A DNA stretch of 64,000 nucleotides from Mauremys mutica (GCF_020497125.1 NC_059081.1:20369105-20433104); one strand, 5' to 3'; counted from the first letter of the stretch, positions 35,845 through 47,545 are shown. Numbers and translations are program-made. The notes: a model not told the origin generated them from the sequence alone.

Positions 35845-37030
35845 TGAGATACTAAACATTCTCCTGCTCTGGAAAAGGGACTTTCACACCATAACACTTA
35901 GGAGGAAGCAACAGAATGCAATTAAGAACAGATTACATAATCTTCTAAAAAATAAATCAGGCTTCCAATAAATTAAAAAAAACAATAAAATACTCTTCTT
36001 CCAATAGTGTCAGACAAACAATAAATTTACAAAACGAATTGATTCTATACAAGACAAGCTAATGAGTGCCATTCGGGTCACATCTTCAAATTGCAAATAA
36101 ACGTTAGCATTTATCAACCTAACATGTTACTCAATAAATCTTCTGCACCGCTGTTCATATTTATCTGCTGTGTCATTTCATATTCTTTTCTGATTTAGCA
36201 AGCCATTTCTTCCTGTGCCTGACCCCATGTAATAGAAAACTATGGAAGATAGACAGTGGCTAATTCAAGAATGGTATAATTTAGAGCTAAACAGAGCTGG
36301 AGACTGGTGTTGAAATGCTCCACTCTGATCTTTCAATGTGTCCCATGAAGAGATTCTCCTCTGCAGATAATAGAAACTGTTGAGATAAAGGTTATATTTA
36401 AGGACATTTAAAATGTAAATAATATAATAAAACAACTTCTAGCACAGGTGTTATTCTGACAATGACTGTCATCTGTGAAATGGAGTATTTATGTGGGCAA
36501 TTACAAAAATAAAAAAATCCTACCTGCCTCAATTGACCAAAATAAATGCACCTTCAAGTGTACGTTTAAACCTATTGAATATATGATTTTGGTATTCCTA
36601 TTACCAGACAAGGTTGGAATGTGGAAAAGCAGAGTTGAAAACTAAAATGAGACAAAATTTTTGACCCTTATACAAATGGTTTGGTTCCAGTTTCTTTATT
36701 GGAAAGAGGTGTGGGGAAGTTCTTATTTTGTTCAAATTTGTACAACCATCCTCACTGAAGGCAGCATGGGCATGACTCTGGCCCCAACACATAAGCCTCT
36801 GGCCTAAACAGACCACTTACATACTTGCCTTACATGGCAACATGACATAAATAAAATACGTTTTTCTGACATTTAATCCCACTCTAGGGTTGAATTAGTA
36901 TGAGTCAGATTTTTAACCATAGATACATAAGAGCTTGACAAACAACCAGTTTAACACTCTCAATTAGGACTCCTTCCTATGACAATCTTTATACATATAT
37001 ATCTTATATTACATTTAAAAAGATACATTA
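35845..37030. other. No recognisable gene
   Basis: AT-rich sequence with no assignable feature. Confidence 0.35.
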
Positions 37031-37560
37031 AAAGAATGTTACGGTTGCTCCCAGCCTCTCCCCTGCTCCTATGCATGGGCAGTGGGTGAAGCTTCCCCTT
37101 GGGGAGCTTAGTCCCTGCCCTACCTCTTCTGGCCAAGGCCCTGCTCCGCTCTCTGCTGTCAGCCCCCATTCCCATGGCCCCAGCCGGAGCGTGGTGGGGT
37201 GGGACGGGGATGGTCATTGGATCCATGTAGAGGGGCTGAGAGCTCAGCCCCAGCCAGGACCATGGCGCCACCACATTCCACCCCTTCCCCCATGGCCCCA
37301 CCCCCATTCTGCCCCATTCTGGTCCTGCCCCCGTTCTGCCACTTCCCCCACAGCCTGGCCCTCGTTCTGCCACCACTCCACCTCTTCCCTCCAAAGCCCC
37401 ACCCCCACTCACTCCTTTCCGCCCTCCACCCCCCCCCCGGCTGTGTCCCTAAGACTGGAAAAGCTCTCTAGCCTCTATGCCATGGGAGATTTTTCCATGG
37501 GTCCCAAATTGGCCAGGGTCCCTGGGCACGGACCCCGTGGGCCCATGCCATAATCTGCCA
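37031..37560. repeat. GC-rich repeat block
   Basis: C-rich repeats of the type CATGGCCCCACCCCCATTCT and GTTCTGCCACTTCCCC dominate 37260-37440, ending in a run of Cs. The block sits abruptly in AT-rich DNA immediately before the Penelope-like copy. Frames on both strands reflect composition. Likely a decayed nonautonomous element; no ends were found. Confidence 0.45.
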
Positions 37561-37739
37561 TTGCCTCATCCCTGCAGTGGCAAGGGGGTTGGGGAGGCTT
37601 CTGCCCTCTCCCTGCTGCTATCACCCTTGACTCCTACATATTGTGCCACATCACCAGCTCCTGACCTATCAGATCATCTAAATACCTAGAGGAAACCTGC
37701 TTCAGTACAGAAATAAAACTAACTCCAACCACACACCCC

Positions 37740-38210
37740 TAGTTGTCACCTACCACCCCACACTGGAACCTATGCAGGGTATCATCAAACAGCTACAACC
37801 CATACTTGATGGGGATCCCATCCTGAAAGAAATCTTTCCTGAATCGCCTCTTCTGGCCTTCAAACAACCCCCCAATCTCTCCAAGCTCATCATCAGAAGC
37901 AACCTTCCCACATACCAGAACACATCAACTCAAACCGATACCAGACCCTGTCAGAACAATGTATGCAAAATCTGTAGACATCTCTCCACTGCTATGATGA
38001 TCAACACCCCTCATAATACACCTTTCAACATCCATTGGTCCTACACCTGCTGATCATCATGTGGTGTACCTCTTCCAGTGCACTGAATGCCCCAATAACA
38101 AATATGTGGGTGAAACAAGACAATCACTACGCTCTTGAATAAACGCGCACAGGAAAATGATAAAAGACCCATGACTGAACACTTCACAAAGCAATCTCTC
38201 TATATGTGAC
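37740..38210 (+). pseudogene. Penelope-like linker and GIY-YIG endonuclease, decayed
   Basis: One frame gives LLAFKQPPNLSKLIIRSNL, the typical linker, and then CQNNVCKICRHLS, a cysteine cluster found ahead of the nuclease in this family. After a frameshift the nuclease reads HHVVYLFQCTECPNNKYVGE, covering the GIY-like and YIG-like strands, and then TRQSLRS, a stop, INAHRKMIKDP. The conserved Arg after YVGET is kept; the stop and frameshift inactivate the domain. Confidence 0.85.
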
Positions 38211-38522
38211 TCTCAGTCCTCATCCTCAAAGGATGCCTTCACATATCAAAAGATGAGCCTGGGACAGGTACTTAAATGCATAACTTTGTTAGACACTAAG
38301 AATCATGGACTGACTACAGAAACTAGATTTATGGCTCATTCTATAACCCAATAACAACCGCTCCCCCTCCCATCTGCCTTTCCTCCCCTCCCTTCCTTTC
38401 CCCCTATGACTGGCAGGGTGTTAATGGGCCACTTTACCCTGAACGGTTCCTTGAAATATGTGTTAACTACTTATACTAAACAATCTATTCTACTTTGTAT
38501 TTAGCTGTGACACTTTCCAGAT

Positions 38523-38551
38523 CTGAAGAAGAGCTCTGTGTAAGCTTGAAA
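38523..38551 (+). ncRNA. Hammerhead-ribozyme-like core in Penelope-like 3' end
   Basis: CTGAAGA fits the hammerhead CUGANGA box. A potential stem around GAGCTC and AAGCTT follows, then GAAAG. Penelope-like elements as a group are known to carry hammerhead motifs. One extra A separates the first box from the stem, and the cleavage-site GTC is unclear downstream (TTTCTCTC here; TTGTCTC in sister copies). I treat this as a likely remnant of a hammerhead-like fold, not a proven ribozyme. Confidence 0.35.
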
Positions 38552-39309
38552 GTTTCTCTCTCTTTCCAACAGAAGTTAGTCCAATAAAATATATTACCTC
38601 ATACATCTTGTCTGTCTAACATGAATTTTTGTGCTCATGTTTATTTCCAGCCTAGCTTAACTAAGAATAGTGAAAAAAAGTCATTGCCGGATTTTTGAAA
38701 TGCTCATTTTAATTGTAATTTCAATCATACTGGTACCAATGACAGCAGCATATCTAAGTTGCTATATGCTGTGTACATTTGAGAAGAGAACTTTTCACTT
38801 GGATTTTGTTACTCATGCATGTTATTGTCTGCCTATATGGGTTAATAAACATAGTTACAAGAATGCTATAGTTAGAATTGAATAATTTAAAAATATCTTA
38901 TAAATAATATATATAGTGTTGATGGCATAGAAGTCATAATACATCAACCACCACTACAAATTAGGGCTGTCAAGTGATAAAAATATTCATGATTAATAAA
39001 TTTAATTGCGATTAATTGTGCTGTTAAACAACAATAGAATACATTTATTTTAAATATTTTTGGATGTTTGCTACATTTTCAAATATATTAATTTAAATTA
39101 CAACACAAAATACAAAGGGTACAGTGCTCACTTTATATTTATTTTTTATTACAAATATTTGCACTATAAAAACAAAAAAATGTATTTTTCAATTCACCTC
39201 ATACAAGTACTGTAATGCACTCTCTTTATCATGAAAATTGAACTTTACAAATGTAGAATTATGTAAAAAAAATAAAAACTGCATTAAAAAAATAAAACAA
39301 TGTAAAACT

Positions 39310-39990
39310 TTAGAGTCCACTCAGTCCTACTTTTGGTTAGCCAATCACGCAGACAAACAAGGTTGGTTACAATTTGCAGGAGATAATGCTGTTTCTTGTT
39401 TATAATGTCACCTGAAAGTGAGAACAGTCATTCTCAAGGCATTCTCATGGTTGTAGCTGGCACTGCAAGATATTTATGTGCCAGCTGCACTAAAGATTCA
39501 TATGTCCCTTCATGCTTCAACCACCATTCCGGAGGAGGATGGGTTCTGCTTTATAATGATCCAAAGCAGTGCTGACTGACGCATGTTCACTTTCATCATC
39601 TGAGTCAGATGCCACCAGCAGAAGGTTGATTTTCTTATTTGGTGGTTTGGGTTCTGTAGTTTCCGCATCAGAGTGTTGCTCTTTTTAGACTCCTAAAAGC
39701 ATTCTCCACACCTCGTCCCTCTCAGATTTTTTGATGGCACTTCAGATTCTTAAACCTTGGGTCAAGTGCTGTAGCTATTTTTAGAAATCTCACATCGGTA
39801 CCTTTGCGTTTTGTCAAATCTGCAGTGAAAGTGTTCTTAAAAAGAACATGTGCTGGGTCATCAACCTAGACTGCTATAACATGAAATATATGCAGAATGT
39901 AGGTAAAACAGAGCACAAGACATACAATTCTTCCCCAAGGAGTACAGTCACAAATTTAATTGATGCATTATTTTTTTAATGAGCATCGTA
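39310..39990 (-). pseudogene. hAT transposase C-terminal half, decayed
   Basis: Minus-strand translation gives ASIKFVTVLLGEELYVLCSV near 39960, then an ALDPRF box (39752-39769), a Ser/Asp-rich segment (LTQMM in place of a DSDDE-like run) and the entry to the dimerisation domain. LDPRF is a hallmark of hAT transposases. Multiple frameshifts and stops are present. The N-terminal half and the first catalytic residues are absent, so the gene was truncated before decaying. Confidence 0.75.
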
Positions 39991-40012
39991 AGCGTGGAAG
40001 CATGTCCTCTGG

Positions 40013-40213
40013 ATGGGTGGCCGAAGCATGGAAAGGGCATACGAATGTTTAGCATATCTGGCATGTAAATACTTTGCAACGCTGGCTAAAAAAGTGCTAT
40101 GCGAACGTCTGTTCTCACTTTCAGGTGACATTGTAAATAAGAAGCAGGCAGCAGTATTTCCCATCGATGTAAACAAACTTGTTTGTCTTAGCAATTGGCA
40201 GAATAAGAAGTAG
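40013..40213 (+). pseudogene. Duplicate hAT C-terminal dimerisation domain on the opposite strand
   Basis: The frame ERAYECLAYLACKYFATLAK, followed by CERLFSLSGDIVNKKQAAVF and VNKLVCLSNW, matches the hATC dimerisation domain (C/SERxFSxxGxI, then K/RxxL and a hydrophobic tail). It stays open for about 60 codons and ends at a natural-looking stop after NKK. The minus-strand half-gene to the left codes for the same domain, so this is an inverted duplicate that has lost its upstream transposase. Confidence 0.85.
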
Positions 40214-40502
40214 GATTGAGTGGACTTGTAGGTTCTAAAGTTTTACACTGTTTTGTTTTTGTGTGCAGTTATGTGGCCAACAAAAATCTGCATTTGTAAG
40301 TTACACTTTCATGATAAAGAGATTGCACTTCAGTACTTATATGAGGTGAATTGAAAAATAGTATTTCTTTGTTTATCATTTTTACAGCGCATATATTTGT
40401 AATAAAAATCATATAAAGTGAGCACTGTGTACTTTATTTTCTGTGTTGTGTATATATAGTAAAACAATACTGTATGTAACGTATTCTGATATGTTTTTAT
40501 AT

Positions 40503-41735
40503 CACTACATCCACAAAGGGACTTAGGCGCAGTATTGCAATGAATAATGTTTAGGTGCCCTTCCAACGGAATCCAAGTTAGGCACCCAGGCTGCCTATAC
40601 CGCACATGGAGAGAGTGAGGCACCTAAGAATTGGATCCAGAAAAGCCTGCAATCTGAGTTGGCGGCGGTGCCTAAAATAGCCAATAGGAAATGCTGAGAG
40701 AAGGGGTGTGGCCTAAATCCATTTCCTCAAAGGGACTTAGGCACTTAAGTTCAGGTCAGAGGAAGACACCTAACTTCTCTTGGGATTCACAGCTGTGTAT
40801 CTCCTCCCGAAATTAGAAGCCTAAACCTTTTCTTGCAAAGGTTTGAGGAGCAGAAGAAGGCTCTCTTATTACCTTTATCCCCAAACCCAGTATTTTTTAA
40901 ATTACATGATTGCGTATTTATTTACATGAATTTTCATAAACATGCAAAATTTACATAAGATATATTTAGGTCCTGCAGAATTTTATTTTTATTTTTTTTC
41001 TAATTTCAACAATTAATATTCATTTCTATTTTAAATTATTTTTCTATTCTGATTTACTTTTAGATTTTTTTTGGATTTTAACTTTTTATTTTTACAGTTG
41101 CTGAAAACTAAGGAGGGGCAGGGTTGAGGTTAGGTTTAAGACAGTGCAAATAGCAGGGATGCAGGGGACTCCCAACATGACTGAGAGAGCCAACACACTG
41201 GGGTGCAAGGTGCCATGGAGGTTACGGTTGTGGCCCCGCATAGCAGAGACCTCCCCAGACAGGACTGTGAGGAGGAAGAGGATGAGCCTAGTTTTTGAAT
41301 GGCTCTGTCCTAGGCAGGAGCCATTCAGGCATGTGGTGGCCTCCCCAGCTGCCGGGAGCTTGTCCTCTTCATTCTGTTTGCAGACCTGGCCAGGGGCCTC
41401 TGCTACACTGGGCCAGGACTGCAACCTTCCCCACAGCTTGTGTCTGCAGGGATTGGATGTCACCAGCCCTGTGTCAGTGGAGGGGGCCTTCTGCAGCTCT
41501 GCTCTTATGGGAGCTGCTCAGCTGTGTCAAGTCGTAGGTGGCTTTGCATATGCCTGTTAGCATAAACATAGGCACCTAGTGGACTTTACCTGTAGAAACT
41601 TGGGCACTGAGGGAATTTAGGCACCTATAGGCAGAGCTGAGTGGTGGTTTTGTGAATGCCAGTGATACCTACATATTGGATTTAGGTACCTAAGTGGGTA
41701 GTTAGGCAACTATGTCTGCCTTGTGAATCTAACCC
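40503..41735. mobile_element. Palindromic element with TTAGGCGCC/TAGGTACCTAA motifs
   Basis: The left edge ATCCACAAAGGGACTTAGGC mirrors the right edge, whose complement is GATTCACAAGGCAGACATAG. Repeated TAGGCACCTAA phrases lie between. The interior at about 41100-41560 is GC-rich and carries open frames on both strands without domains. A reverse-oriented fragment of the same family lies at 45975-46105. The superfamily is not clear. Confidence 0.6.
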
Positions 41736-42427
41736 AAGCAGTCTGTTTTCTCAAGGCATATGCACTTTGGCCAACTTTTAAAACTATCTCAATAAACTTT
41801 TAGTAGAGTGCTCAGGGAATTAAACACACATGCACCATTAACAATAATGGGAGTCATGTACATACTGCTATTGTCACTACATTTACAAATTACCTCCAAC
41901 GCTTTATATTCTAAACCAAATGCATTAAGTGCAACATTTGCGAGAATACACTTCAGTCCCTTTCATTCACACTTATGTTCTGGTCCCTGAACAGACAGAG
42001 TATTCTGACTGTGTCAGTCTTCGCTGCTAAATTGGATACAAACTTACCGAGATAATTATTCACACCGAGTGCTTATTGTGCATCTTTCTTATTACTATGT
42101 GTGGGCAGATTTTGCACAGCTCGTATTTTGTTCACATCAGATTGTGTGAAAGCAACCGATTACCTTTCCTCCCATACAATCACATTATCAGCACAACCCA
42201 CTTTCTTTCCCTGTTATTCTTTAGAGACCTGTCAGGAAACATTTCAGAAGAGACCTGTCAGGAAAAAGGGCTCTAAAAATCATTAAATAACATTTCCCAT
42301 TATCCAGGTTCAGTTACCACTGTCTAGCATTGTACAATAACAAACGCCCAGTATTTCCGTTCACTCTGGGAAACAGGAGAAACAACAGTAATTTGTTATG
42401 TTGCCATTCAAATCTTTAAATTGAACT
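41736..42427. other. No recognisable gene
   Basis: AT-rich. A short direct repeat of GAGACCTGTCAGGAAA occurs at about 42225-42265. Nothing else to report. Confidence 0.35.
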
Positions 42428-42518
42428 GGGTTAAATTCTGCCCTCAGTCATACAGGTATGACACTACTGGAGTCAATGGGCTTGTACAGGAGTAAATAAT
42501 GAGGGTAGAATTTGGCCC
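42428..42518. mobile_element. Short palindromic MITE (GGGCCAAATTCTRC type)
   Basis: The left end GGGTTAAATTCTGCCCTCAG and the complement of the right end, GGGCCAAATTCTACCCTCAT, pair to form a hairpin. ACTGGAGTCAATGGG in the centre is the usual core of this family. Relative of 22494-22571. Confidence 0.7.
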
Positions 42519-44407
42519 TAGAATTACAGATACAGCTGCTGCTGCTTTGTTTTTGTTTTTGGTTTGTTTTATTTTTAAACTGTTGTATTAGTTCTCTTTT
42601 ACCTTCCTTTAAAAGAACATTGTCTTTTTTTTGGCTTTTTAAAAATCATTCTTTGCATCTTTACACAGCTCCATGTTGGAAAATGGGGTGTAACAGATTT
42701 TCATGTTGTCTTAAATCCACATGTGTCCAAAGAGGTCCCAGCAGGGGGTTTGGATAGTTGGGTGCAGGCAATTCTCTTTTAGCAATACCCTGAGTCTCCC
42801 TAATCCCAAATGGCAAACGGTTCCCCCAAATAATATTGCTGAGTATCAACATCGTCTTCTGCAGGAAAATTCTGGTGAGTCTGCAGAGGGATGATTACAT
42901 GAACAGTAGTATTCCTACCCAGCCACAGTTCTGAAGCCATGGAACCGGGAGGTTGGGATTTCATGGGGTCAGAAAGAAAGGAGGGAAAAATTCCATCATG
43001 GTTTAGCAACTCCCAATTTCTACGTTACCAGTCTTTTACCAGAGAGGCATGTTTTCTGTTACTTGGGGCTATGACCTTACTCTGATGAAGAGAAGCCTAA
43101 TAAGCTCCTCTGGGCCTATTTAACATTATTGAGGTGCACCTGCAATGCTTGTTCTGTCTGGAGATGGGGTGGGGGGAGAGCTTAAAAAGGAAACCCTGCC
43201 ACAAGAAGGGGTGGAGAACAGGAATAAGGCTGCCTTGCCTCAGACAGCTGAGACAGGGCTGCTGAGCGGGAGAGAGTAACAGGCCTCACTGCTCTAAAAG
43301 CTGCATGATCCAGCCTCATATCAGTATGCCCCCAGAGGAGGGAATGAAGGTAGACCTCCATTTTAGACTAAGCCCAAAGGGCTGACCCAGGGAGACTGCC
43401 TGATATCCAAGTCACCCTTGCCTCTCTGTTTTCCTACGGACTCCCTTCTTTCATAAGGGAAGAAGGAGGGGAGAGGACTTTTTGTTTGTTTGCTTGAAGA
43501 ACCTCCCACTTGGTTGTCTGCCAGGGTTTGGGGAGAAAGACATTATCAAGGACTAGAAGCAGGGACCCAAGGGAGCCCCTGGACCCCACAGACCTGTTGT
43601 CCTTTATTTAAGCCCAGCTCACATCCTGTTCCACTGCATCACTCTCTCTACTACTGGATCACTGCACCATTCTCTCTACCACTGGATAGCCTTTTTTTCT
43701 TTTCATGTATAGTTATGCACAAGTTATTTGGATCATTACAATCATTAGGAAATGTGATAGTAGCATTGACACAAATTACAGTTTAATTACTGGTGTTGCT
43801 CTGTATTTATTACTTAGTAACTAGGTCCCAGATTTGAAAAGTTATTTATGCATGGCTCTGCTCAGCATTGCAAGGCCTACATGATTTAGCTGGCGAGGTT
43901 CCATTTTAAATAACTTATTTGTAGACACTTAAGAGCCTAAGTCCTATTTACTTTCAGTGAGACTTAGGTTCTTACATACCTAATTCACTTTTGAAAATGG
44001 GACTTAGCCATCTAAATAGAATAGCAATGCCTAAAAACTTTTGAAAATCTGGGCATAAGTAAATAATTCATTACAATCTCAATTTCCAGTCAGTGTAATA
44101 TTTTATGATATCTAAAAATTAACCTTTGTTATTAATGTAGCTTTCAAATAAATTAGGTGTGAAACTTGGTGAATATTAGTTCAATTTTCACCTTGTAAGA
44201 GGTCCATATTTTATCTTTATAAAGACAGACGCATCTAAAACAGTCACTTATTTAAGTATATGTCAATCTGAATGTCCAAATATGAGATTTCAGTTCTTTG
44301 CCCATAACTGAGAATTTGGCTTCCTGTGGAATCTGAATTGCCGTGTATTTAATAATTGCACAATTTTTTATTTTGGTTTCCTCTGAGTGATTGGAGAAGG
44401 GTGGCTT
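42519..44407. other. No recognisable gene; GC-richer block at 43100-43700
   Basis: The middle part (43100-43700) is GC-richer, with phrases such as GGAGACTGCCTGATATCCAA and CACTGGATAGCC. It may be a decayed LTR, but I find neither TG...CA ends nor duplications. CTCTCTACTACTGGATCACTG and CTCTCTACCACTGGATAG form a short tandem pair at about 43645-43690. No exon is evident. Confidence 0.35.
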
Positions 44408-44686
44408 GGAGCAGGTCTACGCTTAAAAACAAATGCACTGGCACAGCTGCAGCACTTAAGTGAAGACACTCCCACACTGATGGCAGAGTTTCTCCTGTTG
44501 GCATAGTTAATCCACCCCACCCGAGAGGTGGTAGCGATGTCAGTGGGAGAAGCTCTCCCCTCAGCATAGTGCTGTCTACGCAGGGGGGGTCAGGTTGGCA
44601 TAACTACATTGCTCAGGGGGATGGATTTTTCACACCTCTGAGTGATGTTGTTTTTACCAATATAGGTTTGTAGTGTAGACTTGGCC
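44408..44686. mobile_element. GGGCTTGTCTACACT-family MITE
   Basis: The left end GGAGCAGGTCTACGCTT and the complement of the right end, GGCCAAGTCTACACTAC, are inverted. The interior contains GGGAGAAGCTCTCCC and the TTTTTCACACCTCTGAGTGA motif, as in 23440-23694 but in reverse order. The target duplication is eroded. Confidence 0.75.
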
Positions 44687-44769
44687 TTGGATCCTGTAAG
44701 AATTTAAGAGGTTTGATAGCAAAGGGCTCATTATATTGGTTTATTTTAATTTTGGTAGCAATACAAATA

Positions 44770-44995
44770 TTAAACTCAATAGCACCTTCCATCCATGGTC
44801 CTCAAAGTCTGCTACAAACATAAACAAGTTAATGGTTATAATATCTCTGATGTACATAAGTATTACTATCCCCATTTTAAAGATGGGGAATCAGAGGCAC
44901 AGAAAGGATAAGCAATTTGTCCAGAGTAAGAGAATTGGCCTCTTGAGAACTCAGGAATAGACTGTAGATTTCCTGACTCTCAGATAAAAGTAGCA
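44770..44995 (+). mobile_element. Ancient SINE/LINE tail, MIR- or L3-like
   Basis: CCCCATTTTAAAGATGGGGAA, CAGAGGCACAGAAAGGATAA, GCAATTTGTCCAGAG and GATTTCCTGACTCTCAG are the ordered landmarks of the old amniote repeat with a 'GGGGAAACTGAGGCACAGA' core. It is clearer than the copy at 26010-26330. Confidence 0.55.
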
Positions 44996-45763
44996 GATCC
45001 TCCTCCTCCTTTTACAGGTTTTGCTGCCCGAGGTGCTGATAATTTTAATTTGCTTGATGTTTCCAATGGAAAGGCTTGCCAATCAAGCATTCATTTCTGG
45101 GATTTTATGTGGTTTCATTTGTGTTAGTGAATGTTGCTCTGGAGCTGCAATTTCTTATAAATGTTTTTGAGGAAATTCTTCAGATTGATATTGTTCCACA
45201 GTGTCTCTTTGGAAATGTAATTGCTAACAATTTTTCCTACCATGTAATTTCTTGCTTTATTTGAAAAGCAGAATTTCTGAGCAGCTAACATGTTTATTTG
45301 CATATGCACATTCTATAGCTCAAAACAACAATTCCGTTCCCTCATTATGGGTTCAAATTTTTCAAGGGCTTTCTAGTGCTTTGTTCTCACCATGCCTTCA
45401 ATAGCACTAAACTTATGTATATGTCTCTGAGTTATCTTGTTGGCCCAAAAACTGTTTAAGCCAAGCACCCTTCCTTTCATTAGTTTGGTAACACTTCTTG
45501 AAAAATCATACAGATAAATAATATTATTTTCCATTTTACTTTGAGATAGAATTTGTCCTCTCGCTCTCACTTGTGCAATTCTGCTGATTTCAGTGGGATT
45601 TCATATTTGTACGACAGCAGAATACAATGAGACTCTTGATTATATCCTTCCCCTGGCATTTCTTGAGAGAAGGAGGGGAAGGATTTACACACACAACTCC
45701 AGGAGAGGGTTCCTGGCTGAGAATCCCAAGAAGAGATAGGAGCCTTTCTCCAGCCCAGACTTA
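44996..45763. other. No recognisable gene
   Basis: AT-rich, with no assignable repeat or exon-like frame. Confidence 0.35.
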
Positions 45764-45970
45764 GGGCTTATCTACACTGGCACTTTACAGCGCTGCAACT
45801 TTCTCATTCAGGGGTGTGAAAAAACACACCCCGAGCGCTGTAAGTTTCAGTGCTGTAAAGTGCCAGTGTAGACAGTGCAGCAGCGCTGGGAGCCATGCTT
45901 CCAGCGCTGGCAGCTATTCCCCTCATGGGGCTATGTGGCTTGTGCCGCAGCTACACAAGCCACATGCTTA
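45764..45970 (+). mobile_element. GTCTACACTGGC-type MITE, TTA before left end
   Basis: After TTA (45761-45763) it begins GGGCTTATCTACACTGG. It includes GGGGTGTGAAAAAACACACC, a tight hairpin, and AGTGCTGTAAAGTGCCAGTG facing the left arm. The right end is not clear after about 45970. It is the opposite-oriented relative of 35708-35844. Confidence 0.7.
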
Positions 45971-45974
45971 AGAC

Positions 45975-46105
45975 TTTTTCTGGGATAAGGCTTAAGCCAC
46001 ACCCATCTCCTCAGCATTTCCCATTACCTAACTTAGGCAGCTCCCAACTCAGCATTCTGTTTTATCTGGATCCCATTCTTAGGCACCTGTATCATTACGA
46101 CTAGA
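45975..46105 (-). mobile_element. Fragment of the TTAGGC palindromic element, minus strand
   Basis: AGCCACACCCATCTCCTCAG, CATTTCCCATTACC, CCAACTCAGCATTCTG and TGGATCCCATTCTTAGGCAC are the reverse complement of 40635-40715 in order. Its ends are not visible. Confidence 0.7.
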
Positions 46106-47394
46106 ACTGAAGTTAGAGGGCCAATGTTCCTCTGCAGGATTGTTATTGACGAGACACTGGAAAGGCAGGAAGTTAGGCTGGAAGGAACTTCGTCATAGGG
46201 CAGAGCAGTCCACAGGGTTTCATAAAATTTCACTTGTTCAACATAAACTGCATTCAGCATCACATTTCATAAATGAAACAGCATCTCTCTCTCCCCATGT
46301 ATTGTACAGGAAGCCTAGGTGCCTAATACAGAGCTAATAAATCCACTGGGTGGCAGGCATCTAAAAGTTATGCATTAAAATGCTGTGTTGCAGCAGCTAA
46401 TTCCCTTTATAGAACTAGCAACTTGCAGGAAAAAAATCACACTTTCATTGAATTAGCTGTTTTCTGCCTAACTAAAGGAATAGTATAAAACCAAGAGTTT
46501 TATCACTCAGATCTCTCAACTATCTTTAAACTATTTTCTTTATGAGTAAGTTTACTGGTAAAGTATTTCTCCCCATCCCTATCATAAAATGTTGTATTTT
46601 TTTTTGGCTTGGGGGGAAGGTTGACATGATTTTTTTTAAATAAAGACCATGAACTTTCCACTGCTCTAGGATTTTTCACTGATTGTTTCAATTCTTATTG
46701 CGTCCAGTTCACATTTCTCACCACCTCCAGTAAATAGGAACATGAGACTTTCAATTACTTTTACTAATACAAAGTTTCTTTCTCCTCTGTTTTTAGTCCC
46801 ACGCAGATGGTGCCATCTTTTGAGTAATCACCTCTCCTGACAGACCAAAAGTATTGGTCTTCATCTTCAAGGATTAAATAGAACTATTCCCCTTGGCTTT
46901 GCATTCTTCATTCTTCTTTTGAACATGTATTCTATAAACCTGCATGCGTACTATATTTTTTATTCTAAAATATTTGGCACTTTTTTCAGAAAACAGAATG
47001 TCCACAAGTTGTTTTCCATGCAAATAAGAGTATCATTATTTCCTTTTTATTCCTGAGAAGCAGCATATGAAAAGATAACAAAGCTTCTTTTACGTCTAGA
47101 TAATTACATAAATAATCTAGTTTCATCTTACATCAAAGGCAGACCAATTACCGAGTTGTAACAACAGACACAACCTACATAAATAAAGAAGATTTTAATT
47201 ACTACTATGATTTATGAGATAAAGGTAAAATTACAACTTCTGGTCTTTGACAATATGGGAATTATATCTAGTCTTGTACTATAATGTTGGTGAGGCTATA
47301 GTAAGGTTCCTGTTATGGTATTTCTTATATTGCTTGTCTCTGTGGATTTTTAGTCTATTCCTTTTGAGCCAGGCAGTCTCTTTTGTTCAGTTTA
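46106..47394. other. No recognisable gene
   Basis: AT-rich sequence without recognised features. Confidence 0.35.
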
Positions 47395-47545
47395 AGTAAG
47401 GACTAGAATAGAGAGGGATCACTTGATCATTACCTGTTAGGTTCACTCCCTCTGGGGCACCTGGCATTGGCCACTGTCGGTAGACAGATACTGGGCTAGA
47501 TGGACCTTTGGTCTGACCCAGTACGGCTGTTCTTATGTTCTTATC
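47395..47545 (+). mobile_element. CR1-type LINE 3' end fragment
   Basis: GGGATCACTTGATCATTACC, CTGGCATTGGCCACTGTCGG, CTGGGCTAGATGGACCTTTG and GTCTGACCCAGTACGGC lead to the short terminal repeat TTCTTATGTTCTTAT. This is the 3' tail of a CR1 subfamily distinct from the ATTCTATGATT type elsewhere in the window. Confidence 0.75.

Larger units (their letters stand above)
37680..38625 (+). mobile_element. Penelope-like retroelement, 5'-truncated, plus strand
   Basis: The copy starts within the linker after the reverse transcriptase, continues through the GIY-YIG domain and 3' UTR, and ends with AGAAGTTAGTCCAATAAAAT and ACCTCATACATCTTGTCTG. It is colinear with the minus copy (24490 down to 23336) and with the 25443-25955 fragment. 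No terminal duplication was identified. Confidence 0.88.
38962..40500. mobile_element. Foldback hAT element with inverted 3' duplication
   Basis: The left edge TAGGGCTGTCAAGTGATAA is a hAT-type terminus. About 580 bp of the left arm (38962-39545) is the inverted copy of 39990-40470: for example GTCACCTGAAAGTGAGAACAG near 39410 faces its complement near 40107. The centre encodes part of a hAT transposase on the minus strand. The right arm stops near 40500 about 150-200 bp before the expected mirror terminus, so the right end is lost. Both arms correspond to the 3' half of one ancestral transposon. Confidence 0.82.

Noticed and set aside
43100..43700. LTR or gene exon
   Set aside because: GC-richer than its surroundings, but there is no terminal structure, duplication, splice-flanked frame or domain.
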